From: Tabrizicola_A aquatica
GTDB lineage: Bacteria > Pseudomonadota > Alphaproteobacteria > Rhodobacterales > Rhodobacteraceae
Assembly (NCBI GenBank): GCA_965194375.1
Contig: OZ239428.1
Direction: 5' to 3' (one strand)
Length of the DNA: 64,000 nt
Positions 27,731 to 36,028 of this stretch are shown in pieces. The stretch's first letter is position 1; every line of letters begins with the position of its first letter. Both the position numbers and the translations under genes were made by a program. The notes beneath the pieces were generated by a model that worked only from the letters and a program-made list of their open reading frames with translations, did no database searches and was not told the origin of the DNA.

Positions 27731-28013
27731 TCAGGTACCTTGGGTCCAAAGGATCAATCGGACGGCCAATCAGGCGTTCCGCCTCGGACCAAACTTCAGC
27801 CAGATTCTGCACGATCACACCCGCCCCCGACAGGGTCGAGAGCTGAATCCCCGGCACTACGCCGCCATCATGGGCGGTCAAGCCATAGGGCCGCAGAATG
27901 GCGTTTAGAACACCCACCCGATGAAACCGCGCGCGCAAACGGTCGCCGGGCGTTGCAGCCCCGGCGTCGGTCCAATGGCCCGGAACGGCGGGATTGCCGC
28001 AGGCATTGCACAT
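27720..28013 (-). CDS. Small conserved-looking protein with N-terminal CxxC, function unknown
   Basis: A 97-aa protein starting MCNACGNPAVPGHW, with cysteines at positions 2 and 5 that could hold a metal. The rest (RFHRVGVLNAILRPYGL, DGGVVPGIQLSTLSGAG, VIVQNLAEVWSEAERL) does not match a family I know. The start at 28013 is supported by AAAGGA seven bases upstream; the frame is open 17 codons further. It overlaps the downstream G3E GTPase by 11 bases and follows the deacetylase-fold hydrolase by 55, so it is likely in the same transcript and possibly a partner of the GTPase. Confidence 0.65.
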   Translation of the reverse strand: MCNACGNPAVPGHWTDAGAATPGDRLRARFHRVGVLNAILRPYGLTAHDGGVVPGIQLSTLSGAGVIVQNLAEVWSEAERLIGRPIDPLDPRYLNVE

Positions 28014-28068
28014 CGCTGGTCCTTTCAAGGATTGGCCGGAGCAGCCTGTGGCTGCCCCGGCCAAAAGA

Positions 28069-28971
28069 TCAGATCACCTCGGGGCGGGCTTTGCCGCCGA
28101 AGGGGTAACGCTTGCGGAAATCATTGGCGATGTCCTCAAAGGTTGCCCATTCCACGCCCGAATGCTTGGAGATGTATTCGATCAGGCGCTCCAGCATCAG
28201 CAGAACCTGCGGACGGCCCGCAACATCGGGGTGAATGGTGAAGGCGAAGACCGCGTAATCCATTTCGCGGTAGACCCAGTCGAACTGGTCACGCCACATT
28301 TCTTCAATGTCGCGCGGGTTGACAAAGCCGTGGCTGTTCGGGGCCTTTTTCATGAACATCATCGGCGGCAGGTCATCCACATACCAGTTGGCGGCGATAT
28401 CGACGAGGTCGATCTCTTTGCCGTGCTTCAAGGGATGCATCCATTCCTTGGCGGTCTTGGAATAGTCGATGGTGTTCCAGCTGTCGCCGACCTTGGCATA
28501 GAAGGGCTGGAAGTCGCGGTAGCCTTGGCTGTGGTCATAGGTGAAGCCGTGCTTGAGCAACAGCGCAGCCGTCGAATTCGACATTTCCCACCACGGAGCC
28601 ACATAGCCGCGCGGCGCTTGGCCGGTCAGGCCCTTGATGAGTTCGATCGACTTGACCAGCACGTCCTCTTCCTGCGACGGGGTCATCGCGATGGGGTTTT
28701 CGTGCAGATAGCCGTGCGCGCCCACTTCGTGACCGTCCTTGACGATCATCTCCATTTCCTTGGGGAAGGTTTCAAGGCTGTGGCCCGGGATGAAGAAGCT
28801 GGTCTTGAGGTCATATTTCTTGAACAAGCGCAGCAGGCGCGGCACGCCCACTTCGGTTGCGAAGATGCCGCGCTGAATGTCGGACGGGCTGTCGCCACCG
28901 CCATAAGACCCGATCCAACCAGCAACCGAGTCAATATCGGTGCCGAAGGCGCACATTATTTTCTTAGCCAT
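28069..28971 (-). CDS. Polysaccharide-deacetylase-fold hydrolase, cyclic imide hydrolase / PgdA type
   Basis: NodB-fold metal-dependent hydrolase of 300 aa. The start MAKKIMCAFGTDIDSVAGW, GSYGGGDSPSDIQRGIF and FFIPGHSLETF, with the later metal motif HEVGAHGYLHEN and APWWEMSNSTAALLLKHGF, are those of the subgroup that includes the Pseudomonas cyclic imide hydrolase and Helicobacter PgdA. ATG 28971 is preceded by AGGAGG; the frame is open 38 codons further. Since an amidase and a nitrogen-compound ABC transporter are in the same operon, ring opening of an imide fits better than sugar deacetylation. That choice is inference. Confidence 0.78.
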   Translation of the reverse strand: MAKKIMCAFGTDIDSVAGWIGSYGGGDSPSDIQRGIFATEVGVPRLLRLFKKYDLKTSFFIPGHSLETFPKEMEMIVKDGHEVGAHGYLHENPIAMTPSQEEDVLVKSIELIKGLTGQAPRGYVAPWWEMSNSTAALLLKHGFTYDHSQGYRDFQPFYAKVGDSWNTIDYSKTAKEWMHPLKHGKEIDLVDIAANWYVDDLPPMMFMKKAPNSHGFVNPRDIEEMWRDQFDWVYREMDYAVFAFTIHPDVAGRPQVLLMLERLIEYISKHSGVEWATFEDIANDFRKRYPFGGKARPEVI

Positions 28972-29012
28972 GGTCCTTATCCTCCTGTGAACATTGTCGT
29001 CATTTGGTGCGC

Positions 29013-30362
29013 TCAGCCGCGCACAAGGGGTTCGATGGCAAGCCCTGCCGCAAGAACGGCGCGGTCCTGCCCATGCGGGGCGCACATCATAAAGCCGGTC
29101 GGCATGCCGTCATTGTCCGTCCCATTGGGAATGGACATGCCGCACCAATCCAGAAAATTGCCGATGGCGGTGTTGCGAAGCGTGCGGAAGTTGTGGTGGA
29201 AAAACACCTCGACGTCCGCCTCAAGCGGCGCAATCGGCATTGCGACCGATGGGGTCGTTGGACAAATGAGAATGGCATTGCCAAGGCGCGCATTCATACG
29301 CGCGATCCACGCGCGGCGCCCCTCGGTCAGACGGATGAGATCGACCGCTGACATCGCTTCGGCCATGCGGATGCGGCGCACGACGCGGGGGTCGATGCGG
29401 GCAGCCTCTGGCCCCGCAAGGCGTTCCTTGTGGACATCCATCGCTTCGGCCGAGGTGAGCGGGCCATACCGGCCCATCAGCGCGGACACCTCATGCAGCT
29501 CGGGCATCGCAATGGCGCGCACCCGTGCGCCGGCCTTTGCAAGCCGGGCCACCGCGGCATCGAAGTTCGCCGCGACGGCAGGCGCAAGATCATCGAACAT
29601 GAAGCTGTCAGGGACAACGAAATCCAGAGCTTCGAGCGGGGCTGCGGCAACCGATGGCGCGGCCAAGCCCCGCAAGGCGGCGTCAGTCAGCACGCAATCG
29701 GCGACGCTTTGCGCCAAAGGACCCAGCGTATCAAGTGTGCGAGACAGCGGGAAAACACCCTGCATCGGGTAATGCCCGGTCGAGGTCTTATAGCCGACAA
29801 CCCCGTTAAAGGCGGCCGGAATTCGAATGGACCCGCCCGTGTCAGTGCCAATGGAAACCGGCACGATACCGGCGGCCACCACCGCCCCAGAGCCCGACGA
29901 CGATCCGCCTGGAGAGCGCGCCACCTTGGGATCACAGGGATTGCGAGGGGTGCCGTAATGCGGGTTGAGACCAATGCCCGAGTAGGCAAACTCAGTCATG
30001 TTGACCGCGCCCACGCTGACCATGCCTGCGCGCATCGCTGCGTTGACAAGCGCCCCATCGGCGGCCGCAGGCGCCGCATCGCGCAGCACGGCCGACCCTG
30101 CGGTGGTCACTGACCCTTTCAGATCAAACAGATCCTTCCACGCCAAAGGCACACCATCCACCAGACTGGCAGGATTGCCTGCGCGCAGCCGCTCGCGCGC
30201 GGCGCGGGCTTCGGATTCGGCGCGGGGGCGCAGGGTGCGGATGAACAAGGCAGGATCATGGTGGCGGTCGATACGATCAAACACCTCAGCCACCAGATCA
30301 ACCGGGTCGCGGCGCCCGTCGCGCAGCGCGCTTGCAAGATCCTGAACGGTGCCGATCGACAT
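29013..30362 (-). CDS. Amidase (amidase signature family)
   Basis: Amidase-signature enzyme of 449 aa with the Ser-cisSer-Lys triad: Lys about 76 (AWKDLFDLKG), Ser about 155 (RSPGGSSSGSGA) and Ser about 178 (GTDTGGSIRIPAAFNG). It hydrolyses an unknown linear amide. It lies between the ATP-binding protein and the imidase-like hydrolase with short gaps. If the latter opens a cyclic imide, the product would be a half-amide, and this enzyme would be the matching half-amidase that frees ammonia and a dicarboxylate. Confidence 0.87.
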   Translation of the reverse strand: MSIGTVQDLASALRDGRRDPVDLVAEVFDRIDRHHDPALFIRTLRPRAESEARAARERLRAGNPASLVDGVPLAWKDLFDLKGSVTTAGSAVLRDAAPAAADGALVNAAMRAGMVSVGAVNMTEFAYSGIGLNPHYGTPRNPCDPKVARSPGGSSSGSGAVVAAGIVPVSIGTDTGGSIRIPAAFNGVVGYKTSTGHYPMQGVFPLSRTLDTLGPLAQSVADCVLTDAALRGLAAPSVAAAPLEALDFVVPDSFMFDDLAPAVAANFDAAVARLAKAGARVRAIAMPELHEVSALMGRYGPLTSAEAMDVHKERLAGPEAARIDPRVVRRIRMAEAMSAVDLIRLTEGRRAWIARMNARLGNAILICPTTPSVAMPIAPLEADVEVFFHHNFRTLRNTAIGNFLDWCGMSIPNGTDNDGMPTGFMMCAPHGQDRAVLAAGLAIEPLVRG

Positions 30363-30372
30363 ATCCGCCCCC

Positions 30373-31476
30373 TTATTCCACGATCAGCGTGGCATCTTGC
30401 GGTGCCCAAGCAACAAAGCCCGGCTGACCGGCCACCAAAAGGCCACGGTACTTGTCGGCATGGCCCTCAAGGCTCACCGCATCGCCATTGGGCAAGGTCA
30501 GCGCGATTTGCATGATATGGCCGACCAGCTGCAAGCGATTGATCTGGCAGGGAATAACGTTCTCACCGTAGGTTGCGCGCACCTCGCTTATGGGCATGGT
30601 GCCCGGCAGGATTTGCATGGCCTCAGCCGGCAAGACGATGGAGACCGAAGCACCTGATGCCACCGCAGGACCATGTTCCAGCGCCACAAGCGGGCCAAAT
30701 GCGGAACTGACCTTCACTTTACCACTCTCAGTCGCACCGGCTTTGCCAGAAATCAGGGTGTTTGCGCCGATAAAGCGGGCCACAAACAGGCTGGAGGGAC
30801 GCGTATACAACTCGCGTGGCGGGCTGATCTGTTCCACTCGGCCTGAGTTCATCACCACGATGCGGTCAGACAGCGCCAAGGCCTCGGACTGCGCATGGGT
30901 CACGAATACAAAGGTGATGCCCAGATCGCGCTGCAACAACTTCAACTCATTCTGGATGCTTTTGCGAAGGTTGGCGTCAAGTGCGCCAAGGGGTTCATCC
31001 AGCAAAAGAATATCAGGCTCGACCACCAAGGATCTCGCAAGGGCGATGCGCTGACGCTGGCCACCAGAGAGACGCGTCGGGCGCACATCGGCCACTTCGG
31101 TCAGGCCCAGTTTGTCGAGAATGCGGTCGACCTTGCGGTTGGCTTCGGCCTGCGGGGTCTTTTTCACCTCAAGCCCGAAATGCACGTTCTGCCGCACAGT
31201 CATGTGCGGGAACAGCGCATAATTCTGGAAGATCATCGAGGTCGGGCGCTGTTCGGGGTTAAGGTCGTTGACCCGCTTGCCCCGGATCATCAGATCCCCG
31301 GAAGTAATGGTTTCAAACCCCGCGATCATGCGCAAGGTGGTGGTTTTTCCGCAGCCCGACGGGCCAAGAAACGCAATGAATTCGCCCTTTTCAACGTCAA
31401 GATTGAAATCGATCACGGCCGGCGTGCCGTTGTCGTAAACCTTGCCGATATGCGAAAGTTGCAGGTCGTAGGCCAA
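30373..31476 (-). CDS. ABC transporter ATP-binding protein, polyamine/PotA type (second ATPase of the locus)
   Basis: ATPase of 367 aa. Walker A is GPSGCGKTTTL, the signature LSGGQRQRIALARSL, and Walker B DILLLDEPLGALDANL, with FVTHAQSEALALSDRI. A C-terminal TOBE-type regulatory domain covers about residues 280-367. It lies ten bases upstream of the amidase and just after the binding-protein gene, separated from it by a stable hairpin. The same operon already has another ATPase at its head, so the transporter may use a heterodimer of the two or the copies may serve different conditions. Confidence 0.87.
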   Translation of the reverse strand: MAYDLQLSHIGKVYDNGTPAVIDFNLDVEKGEFIAFLGPSGCGKTTTLRMIAGFETITSGDLMIRGKRVNDLNPEQRPTSMIFQNYALFPHMTVRQNVHFGLEVKKTPQAEANRKVDRILDKLGLTEVADVRPTRLSGGQRQRIALARSLVVEPDILLLDEPLGALDANLRKSIQNELKLLQRDLGITFVFVTHAQSEALALSDRIVVMNSGRVEQISPPRELYTRPSSLFVARFIGANTLISGKAGATESGKVKVSSAFGPLVALEHGPAVASGASVSIVLPAEAMQILPGTMPISEVRATYGENVIPCQINRLQLVGHIMQIALTLPNGDAVSLEGHADKYRGLLVAGQPGFVAWAPQDATLIVE

Positions 31477-31524
31477 GTTATGCGTCCTTGCTTTCAGGGC
31501 GTTCGGTGCGTTTTTTTAGGGGGT

Positions 31525-31548
31525 GGGTCGGGGCAAAAGCCCCGACCC
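31525..31548. terminator. Stable hairpin between the binding-protein gene and the second ATPase gene
   Basis: A perfect ten-base stem GGGTCGGGGC / GCCCCGACCC with an AAAA loop. In the direction of transcription (leftward) there is no T run after it, so it more likely protects or partly attenuates the mRNA, giving extra binding protein, than stops all transcription. On the plus strand it is followed by GGATTTTA. Confidence 0.6.
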
Positions 31549-31560
31549 GGATTTTACTGA

Positions 31561-32784
31561 TCAAGCAGACAAGAATTCGTCCCACTTCTGGATCAACAGG
31601 TCATACTCATCTGGCCACTGGTGCCAGTAAGCGACGTTCGCTGCACGAGTCGCGAGCGAGCCGCCGTCGCGCAGATCGCCTTCCTTGATGCCGCGATCTT
31701 CCGCGCCAACCCACGGAGCGCCCTCGTACCAGAAGGCATACTTCTCGGGGGCCATGACAGCCTTGACCTTGTCGTTGGGCGAGTAGTAGCCCTGTTCGGA
31801 CACAGCCACAGCCGGACCACCCGACAGCCAGTAATCGGCATAGGCGGTGACCGCATCGAGGTTGGGCGAAGACTTCAGTGCCGAAACACCGATCGACCAG
31901 CCACGATAGCCGTTCTTCATGGTGGCATAGGAGCACTGAACGCCCTGTGCCTTAACAGCCATAACAGCCGGCTGCCATGCGTCTGCCAACACCATCTCGC
32001 CCGAGGCCAGAAGGTTGACCAATTCACCAAAGTCACCCCAAAGGGCGCGGAACTGGCCTTCTTTCTTCTTGGAGATCAGGAACTTCGAGGCTTCTTCGAT
32101 GGCTGCTGCATCGGGGTTACCGGGGTTCGGCACAGCCAGAAGGCCAAGCTCGTTCATGGCCATGATGGCCTGACCGAAGGCGATCAGCGGGTCAACGTTC
32201 AGGCCCGTCTTGCCCTTGAACTTGGGATCGAACAGGCAAGACCAGTTCGAGGCTTCTTCGGCATCGACGAGGTCGGGACGGTACCCGATCGAGTCAAAGT
32301 TGTACACGGTCGGAACCATGTTCAACGCGGTTTGCGCTTCATCAGCCCAGATTTGACCAACGATCTGTGCGCGGGCTTCCCACTTGTCAGACGGCTTGAG
32401 GAAGCTTTCGCCAACGCCGGTCCAGTTGGTGAGGTTGGCCGTCGGGATCGGCGAGACAAGGCCCGTCTGCACGATGGCCGGCAGACGCTCACCGATGGTT
32501 TCCCAGCAGTCATAGGCCGTAGAACCGGACAAGAGTTCGGTCTGGGTGTTCGGGAAGATGTCGGCCTTGCCCGACACTGCCTTGACGCCCGAGGCCGCCT
32601 GGAACTCGTTCAGGATACGCTCCTGGACGGTAACCGACAGGCCGACGGTGCGGAGCTCTTGGCTTGCAAGATCTGCCGCAAACGCCTGCTGGGCGCCCAG
32701 CATCGGCATGCCAGCCGCAGCCAAAGCCATGGTTCCGGCGGTGCCTTTCAAGAACTTCCGTCTGGAAAGAGACATTTCGTTCAT
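31561..32784 (-). CDS. ABC transporter substrate-binding protein, PotD-like, Tat-exported
   Basis: Periplasmic binding protein of 407 aa. The N-terminus MNEMSLSRRKFLKGTAGTMA is a twin-arginine signal ending near QQAFA. The rest is a family 1 (iron/polyamine type) binding fold, with MVPTVYNFDSIGYRPDLVD, LWGDFGELVNLLASGEMVLA and the C-terminal YADYWLSGGPAVAVSEQGYY. Its ligand is not evident; the operon suggests an imide, amide or polyamine-like nitrogen compound. The protein encoded at 38359-39603 is clearly related but has no export signal. Confidence 0.87.
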   Translation of the reverse strand: MNEMSLSRRKFLKGTAGTMALAAAGMPMLGAQQAFAADLASQELRTVGLSVTVQERILNEFQAASGVKAVSGKADIFPNTQTELLSGSTAYDCWETIGERLPAIVQTGLVSPIPTANLTNWTGVGESFLKPSDKWEARAQIVGQIWADEAQTALNMVPTVYNFDSIGYRPDLVDAEEASNWSCLFDPKFKGKTGLNVDPLIAFGQAIMAMNELGLLAVPNPGNPDAAAIEEASKFLISKKKEGQFRALWGDFGELVNLLASGEMVLADAWQPAVMAVKAQGVQCSYATMKNGYRGWSIGVSALKSSPNLDAVTAYADYWLSGGPAVAVSEQGYYSPNDKVKAVMAPEKYAFWYEGAPWVGAEDRGIKEGDLRDGGSLATRAANVAYWHQWPDEYDLLIQKWDEFLSA

Positions 32785-32838
32785 TCTTCTACCTCCTGTT
32801 GTCGTTGTGTAGTGCAGTCGTCTTCTCGTGCTGTCGGG

Positions 32839-33591
32839 TCAGTAGCGCCCGACAAGCAGTCCTCCGTCCACGACCACGACCTGACCGGTCATGTATCGGG
32901 CGCCGTTGGATGCTAGGAACATGATCACGTCAGCGATGTCTTCCGGCTCGCCGATGCGTCCCATGGGAATGTATTCGCCGCACTTGTCGGCGTCGGGGCC
33001 GACCGAGTGTTCTTTGGACAAAAGCTGGGCCGTGCGGATGTAGCCAGGTGCCACGCCATTCACCCGGATACCGTCACGTGCCAGTTCCACGGCAAGACCA
33101 CGGACCAGCCCGACAACCCCGGCTTTTGCGGCGGAGTAATGCACATGCTCATCCCAGCCGTAGGCCACGCCCATGATCGACGACAGGGCGATGACGGACC
33201 CCGATTTGCGTGCCTTCATGCCCGGCAGGGCGGGGCGAACGATGCGGTAAATGCCCTTCAGGTCGATATCAAAGGTGTGGTCCCATTTGGCATCGGTCAA
33301 TTGCGGCAAGGGCACGCGGTGGGCGATACCCGCATTCGCAACGATGGTGTCAATCTTGCCATGGCGCGCCTCGACGGCGGCGACCACGGCGTCCGCCCCT
33401 TCGGTGGAGCGCACGTCAAGCGTCATGAATTCAGCACTGCCGCCTGCGGCTGTGATTTCGGCCACCACGGACTTGCCGGCATCTTCCAGCACATCGGTCA
33501 CAACGACATGGCTTCCGGCGCGCGCAAACGCCAAAGCGGTGGCGCGGCCAATGCCAATTCCTGCGCCGGTGATCAGGGTGATATCGGTCAT
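32839..33591 (-). CDS. Short-chain dehydrogenase/reductase (first of two)
   Basis: NAD(P)-dependent oxidoreductase of 250 aa with the classical SDR features: TGAGIGIGRATALAFA for cofactor binding, NAGIA, a catalytic Ser (IALSSIMG), and Tyr-Lys in HYSAAKAGVVG, ending GQVVVVDGGLLVG. ATG 33591 overlaps the stop of the next SDR by four bases, so translation is coupled; an ATG 66 bases upstream lies inside that gene. Two SDRs inside a transporter-amidase operon suggest oxidation of a hydroxyl group on the imported compound, but the substrate is unknown. Confidence 0.86.
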   Translation of the reverse strand: MTDITLITGAGIGIGRATALAFARAGSHVVVTDVLEDAGKSVVAEITAAGGSAEFMTLDVRSTEGADAVVAAVEARHGKIDTIVANAGIAHRVPLPQLTDAKWDHTFDIDLKGIYRIVRPALPGMKARKSGSVIALSSIMGVAYGWDEHVHYSAAKAGVVGLVRGLAVELARDGIRVNGVAPGYIRTAQLLSKEHSVGPDADKCGEYIPMGRIGEPEDIADVIMFLASNGARYMTGQVVVVDGGLLVGRY

Positions 33592-34304
33592 AGCATCACA
33601 TCTCCGGAATTCGGACCAAGCGTCTGGCCCACGAACAACGAGGCGGCGGGCGAACACAGAAAGGCGACAGTTGCCGCGACTTCCTCGGGTTCGCCAAATC
33701 GGCCGAGCGGCAATTCCGCAGCCTTGGCACGTTGCCAGTCAGCCGAGAGGCTGCGCACAAGCGGGGTGTTGATCGGACCCGGGGCCACGGCGTTAACCCG
33801 CACGCCTTGGGCCGACACCTCACGCGCCAGCGCCTTGGTCAGGCCAATAATCCCGGCCTTGGCGGCCGAGTAATGCACCAACTCGATCCCGCCGATCTGA
33901 CCCAGCTGCGAGGCGATGTTGACAATCACCCCCTGCCCGCGCGCCAGCATGCCCTTCAGCACGGCTTGGGTGCACAAGAAGGTGCCACGCAGATGCACGG
34001 CGATCATGCGGTCAAACTCTTCGACCTTTAGCTCGGTAAAGCGGCCCTGATGCACATGGCCTGCATTGTTGATGAGATGCGTCACTGGGCCAAAGCTGGC
34101 TTCGGCCTTTGCCACCATAGCCGCAACATCCGCCTCGTTTGAGACATCGCCACCACAGGCCAACCCGCCGATTTCGGCGGCCACAGCTTCGGCCGCTTCG
34201 GTGCGAAAGTCATTGACCAGCACCTTGTAGCCTTCGGCGGCCAGCTGCACGGCAATTGCGCGGCCGATGCCCGACCCTGCCCCGGTGACGATCGCAACGT
34301 TCAT
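33588..34304 (-). CDS. Short-chain dehydrogenase/reductase (second of two)
   Basis: SDR of 238 aa with TGAGSGIGRAIAVQLA, INNAGHVHQG, IVNIASQLGQIGG and the catalytic pair in HYSAAKAGIIGLTKALA, followed by PGPINTPLV. It is distinct from the adjacent SDR along its length, so the pair is more than a recent duplication. Its start overlaps the stop of the permease gene by four bases and its own stop overlaps the other SDR, showing that all belong to one transcript. Confidence 0.86.
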   Translation of the reverse strand: MNVAIVTGAGSGIGRAIAVQLAAEGYKVLVNDFRTEAAEAVAAEIGGLACGGDVSNEADVAAMVAKAEASFGPVTHLINNAGHVHQGRFTELKVEEFDRMIAVHLRGTFLCTQAVLKGMLARGQGVIVNIASQLGQIGGIELVHYSAAKAGIIGLTKALAREVSAQGVRVNAVAPGPINTPLVRSLSADWQRAKAAELPLGRFGEPEEVAATVAFLCSPAASLFVGQTLGPNSGDVML

Positions 34305-35152
34305 ACGATGTCCTCCTGCATCGCCATCTTGCGCGCACGGCGGACCGACAGGCCCATCAAGATGCCGTAGACAGACAAGAGCGCGAAGGAGAACAGCGTG
34401 GTCAGAACGCCGAAGGCAAAGATGTTCGGGTGAATTTCCACCGAGAAGGTGCCGTAAATCGCCAAAGGCAAGGTCTGATCGCGGCCCGAGGCAAAAAGCG
34501 TGCGGGGAAACTCATCCAGGCTGAGCGTGAAGGCAAACAACATGGCCGACAGCACGCCCGGGAAGATCAGCGGAAAGGTGACCCGGCGGAACGTTGTCCA
34601 AGGGCTGACACCCAAGGACCAAGACGCTTCCTCGACCGAAGCGTCAAAGCGGTTCAGGATGGCCAGCATGACCAAGAAGGCGAAAGGGAAGGTATAGACC
34701 ACATGGGTCGCAAACGCGGTGGTGTACCAGTGCCGTTCAATCCCGATGATGTTGTTGGCCAAAAGCGACGTGCCCAGACCCGTCAGCACGCCCGGCACCA
34801 TCATGCCCAGGACGATCAGGTAAAAGACAATGCTCGCACCCTTGAACCGCTTGCGAAACGCTTGTGCGGCCATCACGCCGAGAACGGTGGATGTCACCAT
34901 GGTCATGAAGGCCAGTACCAGCGACCGGAACAGCGCCTCACCAAACGGCAAGGGCGCGATGCGGGACGGCGGGGTCAGCCCGAAGATGTGCTTATACCAG
35001 TAGGTCGACCATTCGATGATCGGGAACTGCGGCCCGCCCTCTGGCCCTTGCTGGAACGAGATGATCGTCAGCACGACAAACGGGCCATAAAGGAAGAGCA
35101 GGAACGCCCCGACATAGACGCCAAGAATGGGCTTGAGGATACGCGATTCCAT
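34301..35152 (-). CDS. ABC transporter permease, PotC-like
   Basis: Inner-membrane permease of 283 aa with about six helices. The EAA loop is visible as SVEEASWSLGVSPWTTFRRV followed by TFPLIFPGVLSA. The N-terminal FLLFLYGPFVVLTIISFQQG and the late FTLSLDEFPRTLFASGRDQ are typical of PotC-type subunits of polyamine and related transporters. It pairs with the PotB-like gene three bases upstream. Confidence 0.87.
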   Translation of the reverse strand: MESRILKPILGVYVGAFLLFLYGPFVVLTIISFQQGPEGGPQFPIIEWSTYWYKHIFGLTPPSRIAPLPFGEALFRSLVLAFMTMVTSTVLGVMAAQAFRKRFKGASIVFYLIVLGMMVPGVLTGLGTSLLANNIIGIERHWYTTAFATHVVYTFPFAFLVMLAILNRFDASVEEASWSLGVSPWTTFRRVTFPLIFPGVLSAMLFAFTLSLDEFPRTLFASGRDQTLPLAIYGTFSVEIHPNIFAFGVLTTLFSFALLSVYGILMGLSVRRARKMAMQEDIV

Positions 35153-35155
35153 GGC

Positions 35156-36028
35156 TCAGAGCTCCCGCTTCAGATCGACGATGCGCAGGAAGCCTGCAAT
35201 CACCACGCCCATCACCACCGTCAGGATCACCCCCACGACCGAGGCCATGGCCCATTTCAACGACCCGACCTGCGTGACGATGATGTTGCCCAGAAGGTTC
35301 ACCTTGCGGCCCGAGAGCGCGCCAGAGGTAGCGAACTCGCCCAAGACCATCACCGAGACGAAGATGGCCCCGACCACCACACCGGGCAGCGACAAGGGGA
35401 AGATGATCTTCCAGAAGATGCGGCCAAAGCCTGCGCCCAGATCACGTGCGGCTTCGATGATGTTGCGGTCGATCCGTGCCAGCATAAAGGCGATCGGGCC
35501 GACCATGAACACGCAGTAAATCTGGGTCATGCCGATGATGACCGACAATTCGGTGAACAACAGCACCTCGATCGGTTGCTGGATAATCCCGGCTTTCATC
35601 AGGATGATGTTGATCGCGCCTTCCTTGCCCAGCATCGGCCTCCAGGCCAGAACGCGGATCAGGAACGAGGTCCAGAACGGGATGACGCAGATCACCAGCA
35701 AGATGGTGGACAGCGTCTTGCTTTTTACTAACAGGCCCACAAACAGAGCAGTGGGATAGCCGACAATAAAGGTCATTGCCAAAACGATCAGCCAGATCCG
35801 CGTCGTCGTCCACAAGGACCCGATGTACGTATCGGACGAGAAAAACTGCTTCCAGCTATCAAGCGTCGGTTCGGGCGAGATGTTAAAGGTCGTCTGTGTC
35901 CAGAACGAGACGTAGACGATCATCAAGATGGGCGTGATGAGAAACAGCGCCATCCAGATGATACCGGGCAACAACAGCCACCGCGTTGTGTTGTCCTTGC
36001 GCGGAACGGATACGGTTGCTTCAGACAT
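35156..36028 (-). CDS. ABC transporter permease, PotB-like
   Basis: Inner-membrane permease of 290 aa, with the EAA loop NIIEAARDLGAGFGRIFWKI followed by IFPLSLPGVVVG and about six helices. The N-terminus has LLLPGIIWMALFLITPILMI and WTSFLIRVLAW, as in PotB proteins. The start touches the stop of the ATPase gene, consistent with coupled expression of the transporter core. Confidence 0.87.
   Translation of the reverse strand: MSEATVSVPRKDNTTRWLLLPGIIWMALFLITPILMIVYVSFWTQTTFNISPEPTLDSWKQFFSSDTYIGSLWTTTRIWLIVLAMTFIVGYPTALFVGLLVKSKTLSTILLVICVIPFWTSFLIRVLAWRPMLGKEGAINIILMKAGIIQQPIEVLLFTELSVIIGMTQIYCVFMVGPIAFMLARIDRNIIEAARDLGAGFGRIFWKIIFPLSLPGVVVGAIFVSVMVLGEFATSGALSGRKVNLLGNIIVTQVGSLKWAMASVVGVILTVVMGVVIAGFLRIVDLKREL

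Noticed and set aside
27994..29772. Long open frame on the plus strand (592 codons)
   Set aside because: It lies opposite the deacetylase-fold hydrolase and amidase genes, has no domain, and is rich in His, Arg and Gln as expected for the antisense of a GC-rich gene.
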